Position numbers and translations under genes: made by a program
DNA from: Asterionellopsis glacialis
Taxonomy: Eukaryota; Bacillariophyta; Plagiogrammaphyceae; Rhaphoneidales; Asterionellopsidaceae
Direction of reading: 5' to 3'
Assembly (NCBI GenBank): GCA_014885115.2
Contig: WKLE02002686.1
Location: 1-18,666, forward strand
DNA: 18,666 bases
Shown: positions 6,990 through 15,915 of the stretch, piece after piece
How the letters are laid out: each line of letters begins with the position of its first letter
How positions within the stretch are numbered: position 1 is the first letter of the stretch
Notes under the pieces: generated by a model
Databases searched by the model: none
What the model saw: the letters and a program-made list of their open reading frames with translations, nothing else
Told to the model about the DNA's origin: nothing

Positions 6990-9605
6990 CTATACAGTGA
7001 TGTCTCCGTGGTTTTTATGGACGTCAAGTACGGCCAAGAGCTCCTTAGTCAAGTCTTCCTTCTTCGTCGGCAAAGGTTTCATTAAGAAATGATTGGCTCC
7101 GGCATCAAGGAAATTTGTTTTCAGGTCATTTGCGGAAAGGCCACAAATGATTGACTTGACCCCTTTTGACCTCAATCTATGAGCAGTTTCAGTGCCTAAA
7201 AGTTGTTTGTCCGTGCTGGCCATATATTGGTCAAGGAAAATAATATCATAGTCACAATTTTCCACCATTTTGACGGCACTCTCCCCATTTGCTGCTTCGT
7301 CGACGGTCCACTTTGGACATATATTGTGAAGGGTCCGTGAAAACAGTTTTCGTAGAACGAGAGTGTCGTCTACAAATAGAATATGCAACTTCTCGGGAAG
7401 GTCTTGTTTCTGAAGTGGTTGATTTTTTCCAACACTTCTGTCTGACTTTTGCTCTGGCAAAACATGAGAAAGCGGTATCGGCTGGACATTCAAATCAACA
7501 TTGATTCGAGCACCGGGACACCCATCAATACCACTAACATAAGTGCCGTCCATCGACACTGTCCCGCCCATGAGCGACACTAATTGCTTGCAAAGATTCA
7601 ACCCAATCCCGGTACCCTGACTCAAGGAGTCCAAGCTATCTTGGAACTTGCAAAAAAGCATATCGCGTTTCTCCATTGGTATTCCTGGACCAGAATCTTC
7701 CACCGATATGCGAACCTTCCCATTAATAATTTCTCCTCGGAGCCGTACGAAACCCCGTTCGACAAATTTAACAGCATTTTGACCAAGGTTGAGAATCACC
7801 TGCTTTAGTCGAAGGCCGTCAACCATTATCACAATACCCTTGGGACAGTCGACCAGTACCTGAAAATTAGAATTGCGGTGGTAGAGCATAGAGGCTACTG
7901 GCTGCAGGACATCTGCGAATAAATCAACTGACGTATTCTCAATTTTGAGCTGTTGGATGTTGGCACGTTGCATATCGAGCATATTTCGTAGCAAATTATT
8001 CGCAAATTTCAAACTCTCATCGATTATACCTACGTCTTCCTTTATTGCAGTCAGGTTCTTTTCATATATTGAAGAAGATATTTGATTCAAACTGGATGTA
8101 ACAAAGCTAGTTGCAGATATGGCAGCCGATAGTGGATTTCTTATCTCGTGTGCAATGAAATCGTTCATCTCACGTTCTCGTTGGGCTGCCATCTTGGCTT
8201 GTTCAATCATCATTTCTGACCTTTCACCTATCTTATCAGAATGAATTTGCTTTTGTATAAGAATGGTGTACACTAGGATAGAAATGCACAAGGAGAGCAA
8301 ACAACTGAGAACAATCCCCCACTTTTTCCAAGCAGATGGTTCATTATCATATACAACGGTCAAGTTCCACAGGTTGTTGGTTGTCTCAAGATCCGTGGAT
8401 ATAGAATTATGTCCGGGTTTCATAGCTTCATAATTGGGAGATTCAGCAAGAACAGCGACTTCTTCCAGATAACCAGATGGCATTTCAGAGTCGACCACTG
8501 TATCTGTTCGAGTGAGTTGGAATTGCATGCCCTCTCGCTCGAAGGTTTCGTACAAGTCACTCCGATCTACCAATGCTTTCCAGTTGAGTATTACTACAGC
8601 AAATCCCCATTTTTTGTACACTTTCCCGTCCACTTCAATGCTGAAGCCAGCCATATCTATAGCTATGCGAGCAATGAAAGCTTTCTCCACTATTGAGTTG
8701 CAATTTCTGCATTGTTTGAGCTGAAGGGGGCCAGCAATGACCACATCATCCGATGATATTGTCGCTTGGGCAATGAATTTCCTTTCTGGATCTTCTAAGA
8801 GGTCATGACCAATACTTCCATAGTTATCCATGAAGATACCTGGAGGGAAATCTTCAGTATTGTTAAGAGGGTGTGAAAGGCAAATAACAGCAGCAGGGGC
8901 GAGTTGCATATTGACCAGAACACCTTCCATGCGCGCATTTCTCTTTATTGTAGCTGCAATTTTATTGAAGCGCTGTAAAAGTTCAGGGTTATCACAGACG
9001 GAAGTAACATTTCGATGAGTGTCATGAGCCATAGTGTTTGTGCGTGGTACGAATGGTAAAGAATTAGGCTCTCCAGCAAGTCCAATCTTCGTTGGCAGAT
9101 CTCGAAAAATATCAAGTTCATTTACGAACTGTGCCATGCTAAAAAGTGGTAAAATAGCCTGATCAAGCTGGCTCGAAAACCACCTCCCGGTTTCAACTGA
9201 AATATCCAGCGCGTGGTCTCTTTTTTGTTCTTCGTAGGACTTTGCAAATATTTGACTAATGGCAATTCCGGATGAGCACAGAACAAAAAAGATGAAGAGA
9301 GAGACTATGGCAATATGTGGGTGACTTCGCAACGTTCTCATTTGGCGGTTAGTGGATGTGAGCAAAATCTGGTGTAATTTGGGCAGTCCTGCTGGAACAG
9401 ACTCTATCCTGGTCACACTTGGAGATCTTCTGAACCTGAAAATGGAATTCGAAGCGAGAAGGTGAATAATACATAGATTAAAAAACTTCTTTTGAAAATG
9501 AGACTTCTAAATGCTCAAAACTTACCCAAATTCTTCCAAAGTTTGAAGGTCGTTATCCATATTCCGCTTCCTAGTTTCTTCGTTTGCCGGTTTAGCACGT
9601 TTCAT
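6990..9605 (-). CDS. CHASE-domain hybrid histidine kinase, two exons
   Basis: Exon 1 (9605-9526) gives MKRAKPANEETRKRNMDNDL and six more residues. A 90-nt intron follows (9525-9436, GTAAGT...TTTTCAG), then exon 2 (9435-6990), for 841 residues. Domains: basic cytosolic tail; TM1 about 67-88; an extracytoplasmic sensor (about 100-395) with CHASE-like blocks VIAGPLQLKQ and WGFAVVILNW; TM2 about 399-420; a linker helix; HisKA with phospho-acceptor H456 in FIAHEIRNPLSAA; HATPase with N580 (N box), D607 in DSGPGI and GTGIGL at 634-639; and a receiver domain with D716-D717, phospho-acceptor D762 in IIFLDQYM and K813 in MKPLP. All catalytic residues are present. Proteins of this layout sense a ligand outside the membrane and relay phosphate His to Asp and on to a phosphotransfer protein, as plant cytokinin and some amoeba receptors do. 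The ligand here is unknown. Confidence 0.93.
9436..9525 (-). other. Intron of the histidine kinase gene
   Basis: On the minus strand the donor GG/GTAAGT and acceptor TTTTCAG/GT join codon TTT to GGG TTC AGA without breaking frame. The intron contains stops in the kinase frame, and it explains why the long open frame lacks an ATG at its beginning (the codon at 9416 is GTG). Confidence 0.88.
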
Positions 9606-10014
9606 TGCGTTTTATGTGAATTGTTAAATGTTGACTTGCTACTAGTGCTGCCTTTCTAGGTCGAATATTCCGAGGGCTTTCATGTTGTGGAACAAGAGAC
9701 ACTTTTTTTAATGGATGGCGTTCTACTAGAGAAAGCGGCACACTAGAGAGTGCATACCAGGTACAGGTACTGACTAATTCCTACTGTCTCTATTCAAGTT
9801 CGAAAGTGTTAAGAAGGCGCAGGGTTGTCATTTATCTAAAGATTAAAATATCACTCAAAAAAAATTTCGTTTCTACGAGTAGTTCCCTTACTGTAAACTT
9901 CAATGAAGGCGTCAAGAATTCCCCCGCGCCAGAGCATTCTCGGATTCAAAGCGAAGCAGAAGCTGTTCCAATTTCCAGCAATTAGCTATGTATGAAGAAC
10001 TTATATGTACCGAA
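9606..10014. promoter_or_regulatory. Upstream region of the kinase gene
   Basis: No coding frame is supported. A short GGTAC cluster (ACCAGGTACAGGTACTGAC) lies at about 9758-9776, roughly 155 bases upstream of the kinase ATG. The rest is unremarkable, with one A-rich run near 9858. It presumably contains the kinase promoter; no specific core element was identified. Confidence 0.35.
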
Positions 10015-10330
10015 CTCTCCGCCAACCCATACCGGTACCTGGTACCTTACAAGGTACCGACTGACGTTACAGGTACCTGGTAGGCCCTACCGGTACTAGT
10101 GCCTGGTACCAGGTACCGGGCTTCGGATACGTAGGACTAATACCAGATGGTGCAGACTACGACTACCTTGTAGTGTACCAGGTACCAGTCCTAAGGACTA
10201 CCTGGTACCAACCAGATCCAGTCCAAGGTACCAACTGTACTAGTTACAATAGGTGACAATACTGGTCCAATGAAGGTGTTACCCTGCTGATACTACTTAC
10301 TACCGGTACCTGTTAAAGTACTTTACGGTA
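10015..10330. repeat. Dense GGTACC palindrome block (10 copies)
   Basis: Ten exact GGTACC hexamers lie between 10034 and 10310, often extended to palindromes such as CCTGGTACCAGG, plus ACCGGT and TAGTCC/GGACTA half-sites. By chance about one GGTACC is expected per 4 kb. Spacing is irregular, so this is a palindrome cluster and not a simple tandem array. No gene lies in it. Confidence 0.6.
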
Positions 10331-10656
10331 CATGTTTCCATGATATTTTGGTCATTTTGAAATGCCTCTATCTTGCATGAAAATATCAAATATAAGAGAA
10401 GATTGAACATGCATAACCTGTCTGTACGGTAGCGGTTCCAAACATTACCAGGTACTGGTATTATTTCGTGCTGCAGTAACACCCTGAGCAGGTGTCTCAC
10501 TTTCGCAAAGATAGACAGCCATACATATATCGCTAAGTAACCAAGAAAATACACCAGGGGATAATCGAACGTAGTGACAGCCCCACTCACAGAACCACTT
10601 TTACTCCACCTGTAGCGAATTGGTTTTTTTGACCAATTGCACAAACGCGATGACAT
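10300..10656 (-). CDS. Hypothetical small membrane protein, weakly supported
   Basis: An open frame of 118 residues starting MSSRLCNWSKKPIRYRWSKS. It has one clear hydrophobic segment (YPLVYFLGYLAIYVWLSIFA) and a second weaker one (LLLYLIFSC). The last residues are encoded by the GGTACC block, which suggests that the true 3' end has been lost or that the frame is chance. I do not recognise a family. Upstream bases before the ATG are not informative. Confidence 0.22.
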   Translation of the reverse strand: MSSRLCNWSKKPIRYRWSKSGSVSGAVTTFDYPLVYFLGYLAIYVWLSIFAKVRHLLRVLLQHEIIPVPGNVWNRYRTDRLCMFNLLLYLIFSCKIEAFQNDQNIMETCTVKYFNRYR

Positions 10657-11170
10657 TGTGACGATATCAACACATTAACTTTGGGACCATATCGGACCCC
10701 ACCACCACCTCCAATTTGTCCAACAAGCAACGTTCCAGTGCTATCGACACTTAACCCAGGTGGATTGGTGTTTTGAGGCCTCCTTCAAACACCATAGTGT
10801 ACCACCAAAACACACGATAAACCACATAGTAGCAGCTGCAGCCCTATGACAACAACAATGGCATTGGCATCATTGGAGGTGATGATGACCACGGTTGTTA
10901 ATTCCTCCTCTCTGGTATGCCCAACAATCATTGTCTGTCTGACCTTTTCAGCTCATTCATATATGGAACCAAACAGACAGCAATGTACAACTGTAACTTG
11001 GAGAACAGGTTTCTTTTTATCTAGTGCTAGTGCAATGATGACTGGTTCCATCTTGGAAATTCATCGGAAGTGCAACCTTGGCATGTTGTCTCTTTTGATA
11101 GATGGCAGTTGATACGTACTGAGAGACTTTAAATTACAGTGCAAGCACATTTTTTCATCAGATTAGATAC
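10657..11170. other. Unassigned spacer left of LTR copy 2
   Basis: Contains a CCACCACCACC run at about 10698 and an imperfect hairpin near 10767-10795 (GGTGTTTTGA against TCAAACACC). An 88-codon plus frame (10846-11112) is low-complexity at its start and unlike any family I know. Another plus frame has several stops but ends in plausible peptide (WHVVSFDRWQLIRTERL), which may be a decayed gene or element. I cannot assign it. Confidence 0.3.
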
Positions 11171-11175
11171 TGGTA

Positions 11176-11437
11176 TGAACTACACTCCCTGTAGGACACT
11201 TTTGGTGAGGATGGCTGATTGATGAGTGAATCAGCAGAGCTGGCCTCCAAAGTTTACCATTTACTAAATTCCTGAATCTTGACGTCTGGCTAAATTGCCA
11301 GATCTTCTCTACCATAAAACTAGATCTTTAAACTAGCCCATAAATTTCACCACTAAATAAAAGTCTTCTTTTCTTTTGTGTGTTGATTGTCTGATTGTTG
11401 TGTTGTGCGCCACAATAGACACTAGCAGCATAGGGCA
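11176..11437 (+). mobile_element. LTR (copy 2), 5' LTR or solo LTR next to the gag remnant
   Basis: A 262-bp block begins TGAACTACACTCCCTGTAGG and ends CATAGGGCA, homologous to copies 1 and 3 throughout. The 30-nt polyadenylation block at 11355-11384 is identical to theirs. The flanks are TGGTA (11171-11175) and TAGTA (11438-11442), a possible duplication with one mismatch, which would make it a solo LTR. Alternatively it is the 5' LTR of the gag-pol that starts 44 bases downstream. I see no obvious TGG-type primer binding site after it, so the choice is open. Confidence 0.82.
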
Positions 11438-11480
11438 TAGTAACATTGCTCCCTCTTTCAGAGGATTTTAACTTGCAAAA

Positions 11481-12703
11481 ATGAAGCCCTTTTACTCCTC
11501 CAATGAGTTTTAGAAGAAAGCTCAGGAGTTGAGTCAACAGCAGACTCTGCTGAATCCTCCTGCAATCCCCTTTGTGAGAACAAAGAAGGAGAGGTCAACA
11601 TCAAAAGACAACAACAAGGATGCATATAAGACTATTGAGGTCCACATCAATCCCTCTGATCAAAGCTCAGGTCCTGAGTCAATTGAGAAAAGGGTAAAAC
11701 AATTTGAGGATGGATCTGCTGAAGAGTGGATCCAGTAGAGGATTGAGTTTACTGAGGTTGAGTGGGATTATCCCCTCACCAAAGCCTCATCCAAAACCTC
11801 AATGGTGTTGACACTTTTGAAAGGCAGAGCAAGGCAGCTTTTCCAAGCAGCCAATGCCAACTGCCAGAGCAAAAATGCAACTCAAGAAACCAGCTCTGAA
11901 TTATCATAAAGCTCTGTTTGAACTGGTACTGAACAATGTAGGCAAGAATTTTTTCTTGTCTAGGCATACAGCAAGGTGCCAGAAGAATTATTTAAGGTAC
12001 CACCTTGCCATGACAAGCAACTTCACGTTGCAAGAGTTTGTTGCAAGGCTTCACCAGTTGAACAAATATTTGCTATATTTTCCAATGGATCACAATGGTG
12101 AAAAAAATCAAAAATTCAATGATAATGAACTCGTGGACATCTCAGATAGAGTGAAATCACTTAAGTGGCAATTGGCCTTACTTGCTAGCAACCTCAATCC
12201 TCATGATCTCTCATGGGAAGATACTGAAACTAAAGGATCATGACAATATTGATCATGAACTCTCTAAGTCTGAAAAACCTACAAAGCCCAAGGAAAATTG
12301 CAAGCATCAACAAACAGAAAAGAATTCTGATTGCAATAATAACAAAAACAATCAAAAGCGCCAGCACACCCGCAAGTGGTGTAGCAAGTGTCATAAGAAC
12401 AACCATAACGCCTCTGAATGTACTGCAGATAAATTGAAGAAGAAGAATTCCAATAATTCCAAGACATACATCCAAGAACAGGTGAATGTGATGATTAACT
12501 TGCTCAAAATATTGAAAGAGAGTAAGAAAAAGAATCATAATGTACAGTACAAATCAGATTCCTCATCTGATAACAAACCAAGCTCGTACTTTACTCAACA
12601 TACTAAACATAAATGTAAAAATAGTAGTGAAAACATTAGCAATTACTTTACGCCTAATGCCTACACCAACTCAAACCTTTTCCCAAATGTAGAACAATTG
12701 TAA
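11481..12703 (+). pseudogene. Ty3-type gag, frameshifted, with CCHC zinc knuckle
   Basis: The frame opens at ATG 11481 and is broken by TAG at 11511 and 11736, a shift near 11890, and another before 12243. Capsid-like helices are recognisable (VLTLLKGRARQLFQAA, NNVGKNFFLSRHTARCQKNY, LQEFVARLHQLNKYLLYFP). In the third frame a basic Asn/Lys-rich segment leads to the knuckle C-S-K-C-H-K-N-N-H-N-A-S-E-C at 12380-12421, an exact CX2CX4HX4C nucleic-acid binding motif, followed by a charged tail. This order is that of Gag in LTR retrotransposons, which packages the element RNA. It is not functional as it stands. Confidence 0.85.
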
Positions 12704-12745
12704 AATATGCTGCATAGCCAGCATATGGCAAAAAAGTAACAGTCT

Positions 12746-13251
12746 ATGCATTGCACTACTGAAGTAGTAGGCAAAATAATAAACTGGGGTGGCAATCTTG
12801 TTCCTATACAGATCCTACTCAACACCAGTACTACAGCAACAATCATCCTAAAGAATTTTGTCAAACAGGGAAAGGCCAGTACTTATAAGAACCCTAAACC
12901 TACACAGTGGTCTACCATGGGTGGTAACTTTTTCACTAAGCAAAAAGCACAAGTAAAATTTACACTCCCAGAGTTCACCAACAAAAAGATCATAATCTGG
13001 TCTTGCCATGTAGATGAAAGAACAAAACAAGAGAACATGCAATATGACATGATTGTTGGAACCAGGCCATGGGCCTGGATATTTATTTTAGCATGCAAAC
13101 TATTGTGTGGGAAGGTCATGAACTACTTATGAAGCACCATGGCGAGGTTTCAAACCCTGAATGCGCAGAAGCAATTTATCACATTGCCATCCAGCCATCT
13201 GTTCTCCAGGAAGCAGATTTACACCAAACATCCATATTAGATGCTAATTAA
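12746..13251 (+). pseudogene. Retropepsin-like protease region of the Ty3-type pol
   Basis: Continues in the frame of the zinc knuckle after two stops near 12704-12740. The peptide VPIQILLNTSTTATIIL sits where a retropepsin would have its L-L-D-T/S-G active site, but here it reads N-T-S at 12821-12829, so the catalytic Asp is lost. A flap-like beta region follows, and then YDMIVGT. A frameshift at about 13060-13070 moves the reading to LDIYFSMQTIVWEGHELLM and on to a TAA at 13249. The region feeds without gap into the reverse transcriptase start. Confidence 0.7.
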
Positions 13252-13607
13252 GAAAAATTTGATTTAGGCAAGGCTGCCAAACACTGGACACATTTCACAT
13301 ATGATGAACAAAAAACGATGCTTAAGTGCCTACAAAAGTACCCAGAAGCCTCACCAGTCAGGCTAGAAATAGAACCTGACACAGAACCATATCACGCCAG
13401 GCCATTCCCAGTAACATGTTCCTTAGAAGGGACTACTAAATGGGAAATTAACAGGCTAGAATCAATATGCATCTTAGAAAAGAACCACAACAGTGAATGG
13501 GCAGCTCCCACATTTGTTGTACCAAAGAAAATGGGCAATGTACGTATCGTAACTGACTTTTGTAAACTCAACAAGGTAATTGAGAGGAAACCATTCCTGT
13601 TACCAGC
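13252..13607 (+). pseudogene. Reverse transcriptase N-terminal fragment (catalytic core deleted)
   Basis: Same frame as the preceding segment. Recognisable are PYHARPFPV, the stretch ICILEKNHNSEWAAPTFVVP, KKMGNVRIVTDFCKLNKVIE and RKPFLLP, which are fingers and first palm motifs of Ty3-type RT (the usual R of DFRKLN is C here). Immediately after RKPFLLPAH the sequence jumps to the end of RNase H. The palm with the YxDD active site, the thumb, the connection and most of RNase H are missing, a loss of perhaps 300 codons judged from family layout. Confidence 0.85.
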
Positions 13608-14436
13608 ACATATGGTGGCACATGTTTGTTGAAGAATATGTACCCAAACTACACTATATAAAAGGTGAACAAAATACAGTGGTAGATGCGCTCTCCTGTC
13701 TTGACTTAATGGACACTAACAAGGAAGCTGCCCCTGAATGCTACATCACCAATGCCCATATGGCTGAAATGCACTGTCTGAATAAGACCTGCATAGCAAT
13801 AGTGACAAGGGTTCCCCCCTCAGTTACCCTTTCATCCTTAAGCAACAACTTAAGGACCATCAACTACAACAAGAAACACTTAACAAAAAGGATTTTGCTA
13901 AATGCCTCTTTCATGGGGGCAGAAAATCCTATAGCCTTACATGCTACAAAAATAAAATATGCATTCCGTCGACCCTACAACTAAGAATGGTGCAATGGTA
14001 CCATTCGTACTTATGCCATCCCAGAAAGGCCCATATGGAAGAGACAATATGGCAGCACCTATGGTGGCCCAAGCTGCACCAACATGTTATGTAGTACTGT
14101 ATAACATGCCACACCTACCAGCTGAACAAACATCAGTGTAAAAAGTACGGACACCTTCCTGAAAAAGATGCAGAAGCCATACTGTGGGACCGCCTATGAT
14201 GTGTCAACCTCATAGGACCATATATAATTAAGCAAAAAGGTCACAAGGACCTTACCCTACACTGTGTTACTATGATCGACCCAGCAACAGGATGGTTCAA
14301 AATTGCCCCTTGGTCCAAAAGGAGTAGTATCAAAATTGCAAACATAGTAGAACAATAGTGGTTTGCATGATACCTGAAATCTGTGATAGTCACTTTTGAC
14401 AGAGGTACAAAATTCATGAAAGACTTTTGCCTAGGT
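13608..14436 (+). pseudogene. RNase H tail and integrase fragment of the Ty3-type pol
   Basis: Starts with the RNase H end EEYVPKLHYIKGEQNTVVDA then LSCLDL. After a shift near 13975 the integrase HHCC finger is intact (YHSYLCHP then CITCHTYQ; H-X4-H ... C-X2-C). It continues CVNLIGPY at 14200-14223, where the first catalytic Asp is Asn, and VTFDRGTKFM at about 14389-14418, which retains the second Asp. Stops lie at 14092, 14197, 14353, 14368 and 14437. The third catalytic residue (Glu) and the C-terminus are absent because the sequence passes into a GGTACC block at 14440. No 3' LTR is seen in place. Confidence 0.85.
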
Positions 14437-14439
14437 TAA

Positions 14440-14602
14440 AAAGGTATCAGGTACTACCAGGTACTAGTACTGGATAATCATTATTACAATATATATAATA
14501 TGTCACGCCACATATACTTGCACCTGGTATACCTCTTGAACTTGTCTGGGCCACTCCTACCTACCAGGTAGATTTTAGCAGAACCTCGTACCTGGTACCA
14601 GG
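14440..14602. repeat. GGTACC-type block truncating the integrase
   Basis: Contains TACCAGGTACTAG and CCTGGTACCAGG palindromes with an AT-rich core (ATATATAATATG near 14491). Similar sequence resumes at 15178-15215 on the other side of the 570-bp inverted-repeat element, so that element probably inserted into one such block. Confidence 0.5.
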
Positions 14603-15172
14603 GACACCTGCAGATTTGTGCCAAATCCATTTTTGATGTCATTATGATAAACCAAATGTAGAATTGCTCAAAAGTTGTAATTAAGGATAATTGAAATGGC
14701 TATCTTGATTCATATTTTGGTGGTGCTTTTCAATGGCATGAAATTGTGTTCAGCATGCCAGGCAATGATGCCATACATAAAATCCCTCCTCACAAAAAAT
14801 GATTACGTCATCAATTGCTAAAAATTTGCATTTTCAATGTCTAATTTTGTGCAGAGTTTGTGCGGAGTTTTGGAGTTTGGAGTTTCGGAGTTTTGCGTGA
14901 AGTTTGTGTGGAGTTTGTGCAGAGAGCAAACAGGGTTTTTGCTTACTTCATCATATTTTAGTTGGAAATTATATAGACTTAAAAATTGACCAGCACGCAA
15001 AAAACACAGCATGCCTGTGAAAAGTAGCATCGCAAAAATCCAAAAACCCTGTGGATACACATGAATTAAGTTGTCCATCTCAATTATCCTTAATTAACAA
15101 CTTTTTGACATTTCTACATTTGGTTTGTCATGATGACATCAAATGTGCATTTGGCACAAATCTGCAGGTGTC
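14603..15172. mobile_element. 570-bp non-autonomous element with about 97-bp terminal inverted repeats
   Basis: The left arm (14603-14699) and the right arm (15172-15075 on the other strand) both begin GACACCTGCAGATTTGTGCC. The first 24 bases match exactly, and the rest of the arms match well with a few substitutions and one-base gaps. No transposase is encoded; the 86-codon minus frame inside is chance. Flanks read CCAGG on the left and TCAGG on the right, a possible short duplication. The layout is that of a MITE or foldback element. Long arms are common in Mutator-like elements, but no 9-bp duplication is evident, so the superfamily is open. Confidence 0.85.
14850..14925 (+). repeat. Degenerate GAGTTT-rich short repeat array
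   Basis: Inside the inverted-repeat element, the hexamer GAGTTT or a close variant recurs about eight times in 75 bp, mostly as GTTTGTG-GGAGTTT and GGAGTTTGGAGTTTCGGAGTTTT. Both edges carry GTGCAGAG. It is probably a slipped simple repeat. Confidence 0.6.
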
Positions 15173-15177
15173 TCAGG

Positions 15178-15363
15178 AACTTTTACTGGTACCCTACCTG
15201 TACCTTTCTAGCAATTTGGCATTGTGATTACTGAGTTTCTATGCAATGACCATGTATGTACAAAATGTGTATAAATAGTACATTACATCAGCAATCATCT
15301 AAGTAATGTATTAATAATTAAAAATCAGCATTGACTTGTGTAGTAAATGTACCAGAAAACTCT
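15178..15363. other. Spacer with a residual GGTACC stretch
   Basis: 15190-15206 continues the GGTACC block interrupted by the inverted-repeat element. The rest is AT-rich with no supported gene. Confidence 0.35.
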
Positions 15364-15455
15364 ACAAAATTAATGGCAACTCTCACATTTTTAATAGACA
15401 CATTAAGACACAAAATTAATGGCAACTCTCACATTTTTAATAGACACATTAAGAC
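15364..15455 (+). repeat. Perfect 46-bp tandem duplication
   Basis: 15364-15409 and 15410-15455 are identical over all 46 bases, and five more bases (ACAAA) begin a third unit. The unit starts ACAAAATTAATGGCAACTC. It lies in non-coding AT-rich DNA and looks recent. Confidence 0.93.
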
Positions 15456-15915
15456 ACAAATGGTGATGATAATGGTTGTTTAAACTTTATTTACAAAGAA
15501 CTAACACTACCTAGATCATCATCATAACCCTATGCTGATAACAACTATTAAAAAGGGAGTAGATTTGGTTGGAGTGAATAAATTATGACCTATTTTATCT
15601 AGTTCTAAAAAACACTCCTGAATTCACTGGTTTGTCTTTGACACCTGTTTTGAGTATGGGATCCTACGGTTGATCTACTTAGAGTTCAGATTTGGTGGAG
15701 TTTGGTTTTATCATGTGAGCTGAACTCCCCAAGGAAGTCAATGAATGCCCACCAGATCACCTGTCTGGTGTCATGACTGGAGTTTTACTGTCATGGAGTG
15801 GCGGCACGTCACTGTGTTCTGGTGTGACTTATCACATTTTGAGTTGTGCTGCTGCAGAGTGTCACTGCACGTGCTTCGTGACCTCAGCTTGTGCCCCATT
15901 TGAGACATCATTGCA
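15456..15915. other. Probable 3' flank of the mariner remnant, no gene seen
   Basis: No supported coding region. A small hairpin (CACCAGA 15750-15756 against TCTGGTG 15764-15770) is present. The plus-strand frame that begins at 15773 overlaps the transposase antisense and is rejected. The left terminal repeat of the mariner element should be in or near this stretch but I could not pair it by eye. Confidence 0.4.

Noticed and set aside
7289..9018. Several plus-strand frames opposite the kinase
   Set aside because: They are shadows of the minus-strand kinase, which has all its motifs.
9414..9416. GTG as start codon of the histidine kinase
   Set aside because: A nuclear gene with consensus splice sites and an upstream ATG exon in frame explains the N-terminus better.
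12230..12538. Minus-strand hydrophobic frames that look like membrane proteins
   Set aside because: They are antisense to the Asn/Lys-rich part of gag, which yields Ile/Leu/Phe-rich reverse translation.
14818..15078. 86-codon minus-strand frame inside the inverted-repeat element
   Set aside because: It is encoded by the short-repeat array and the arm, with no recognisable protein.
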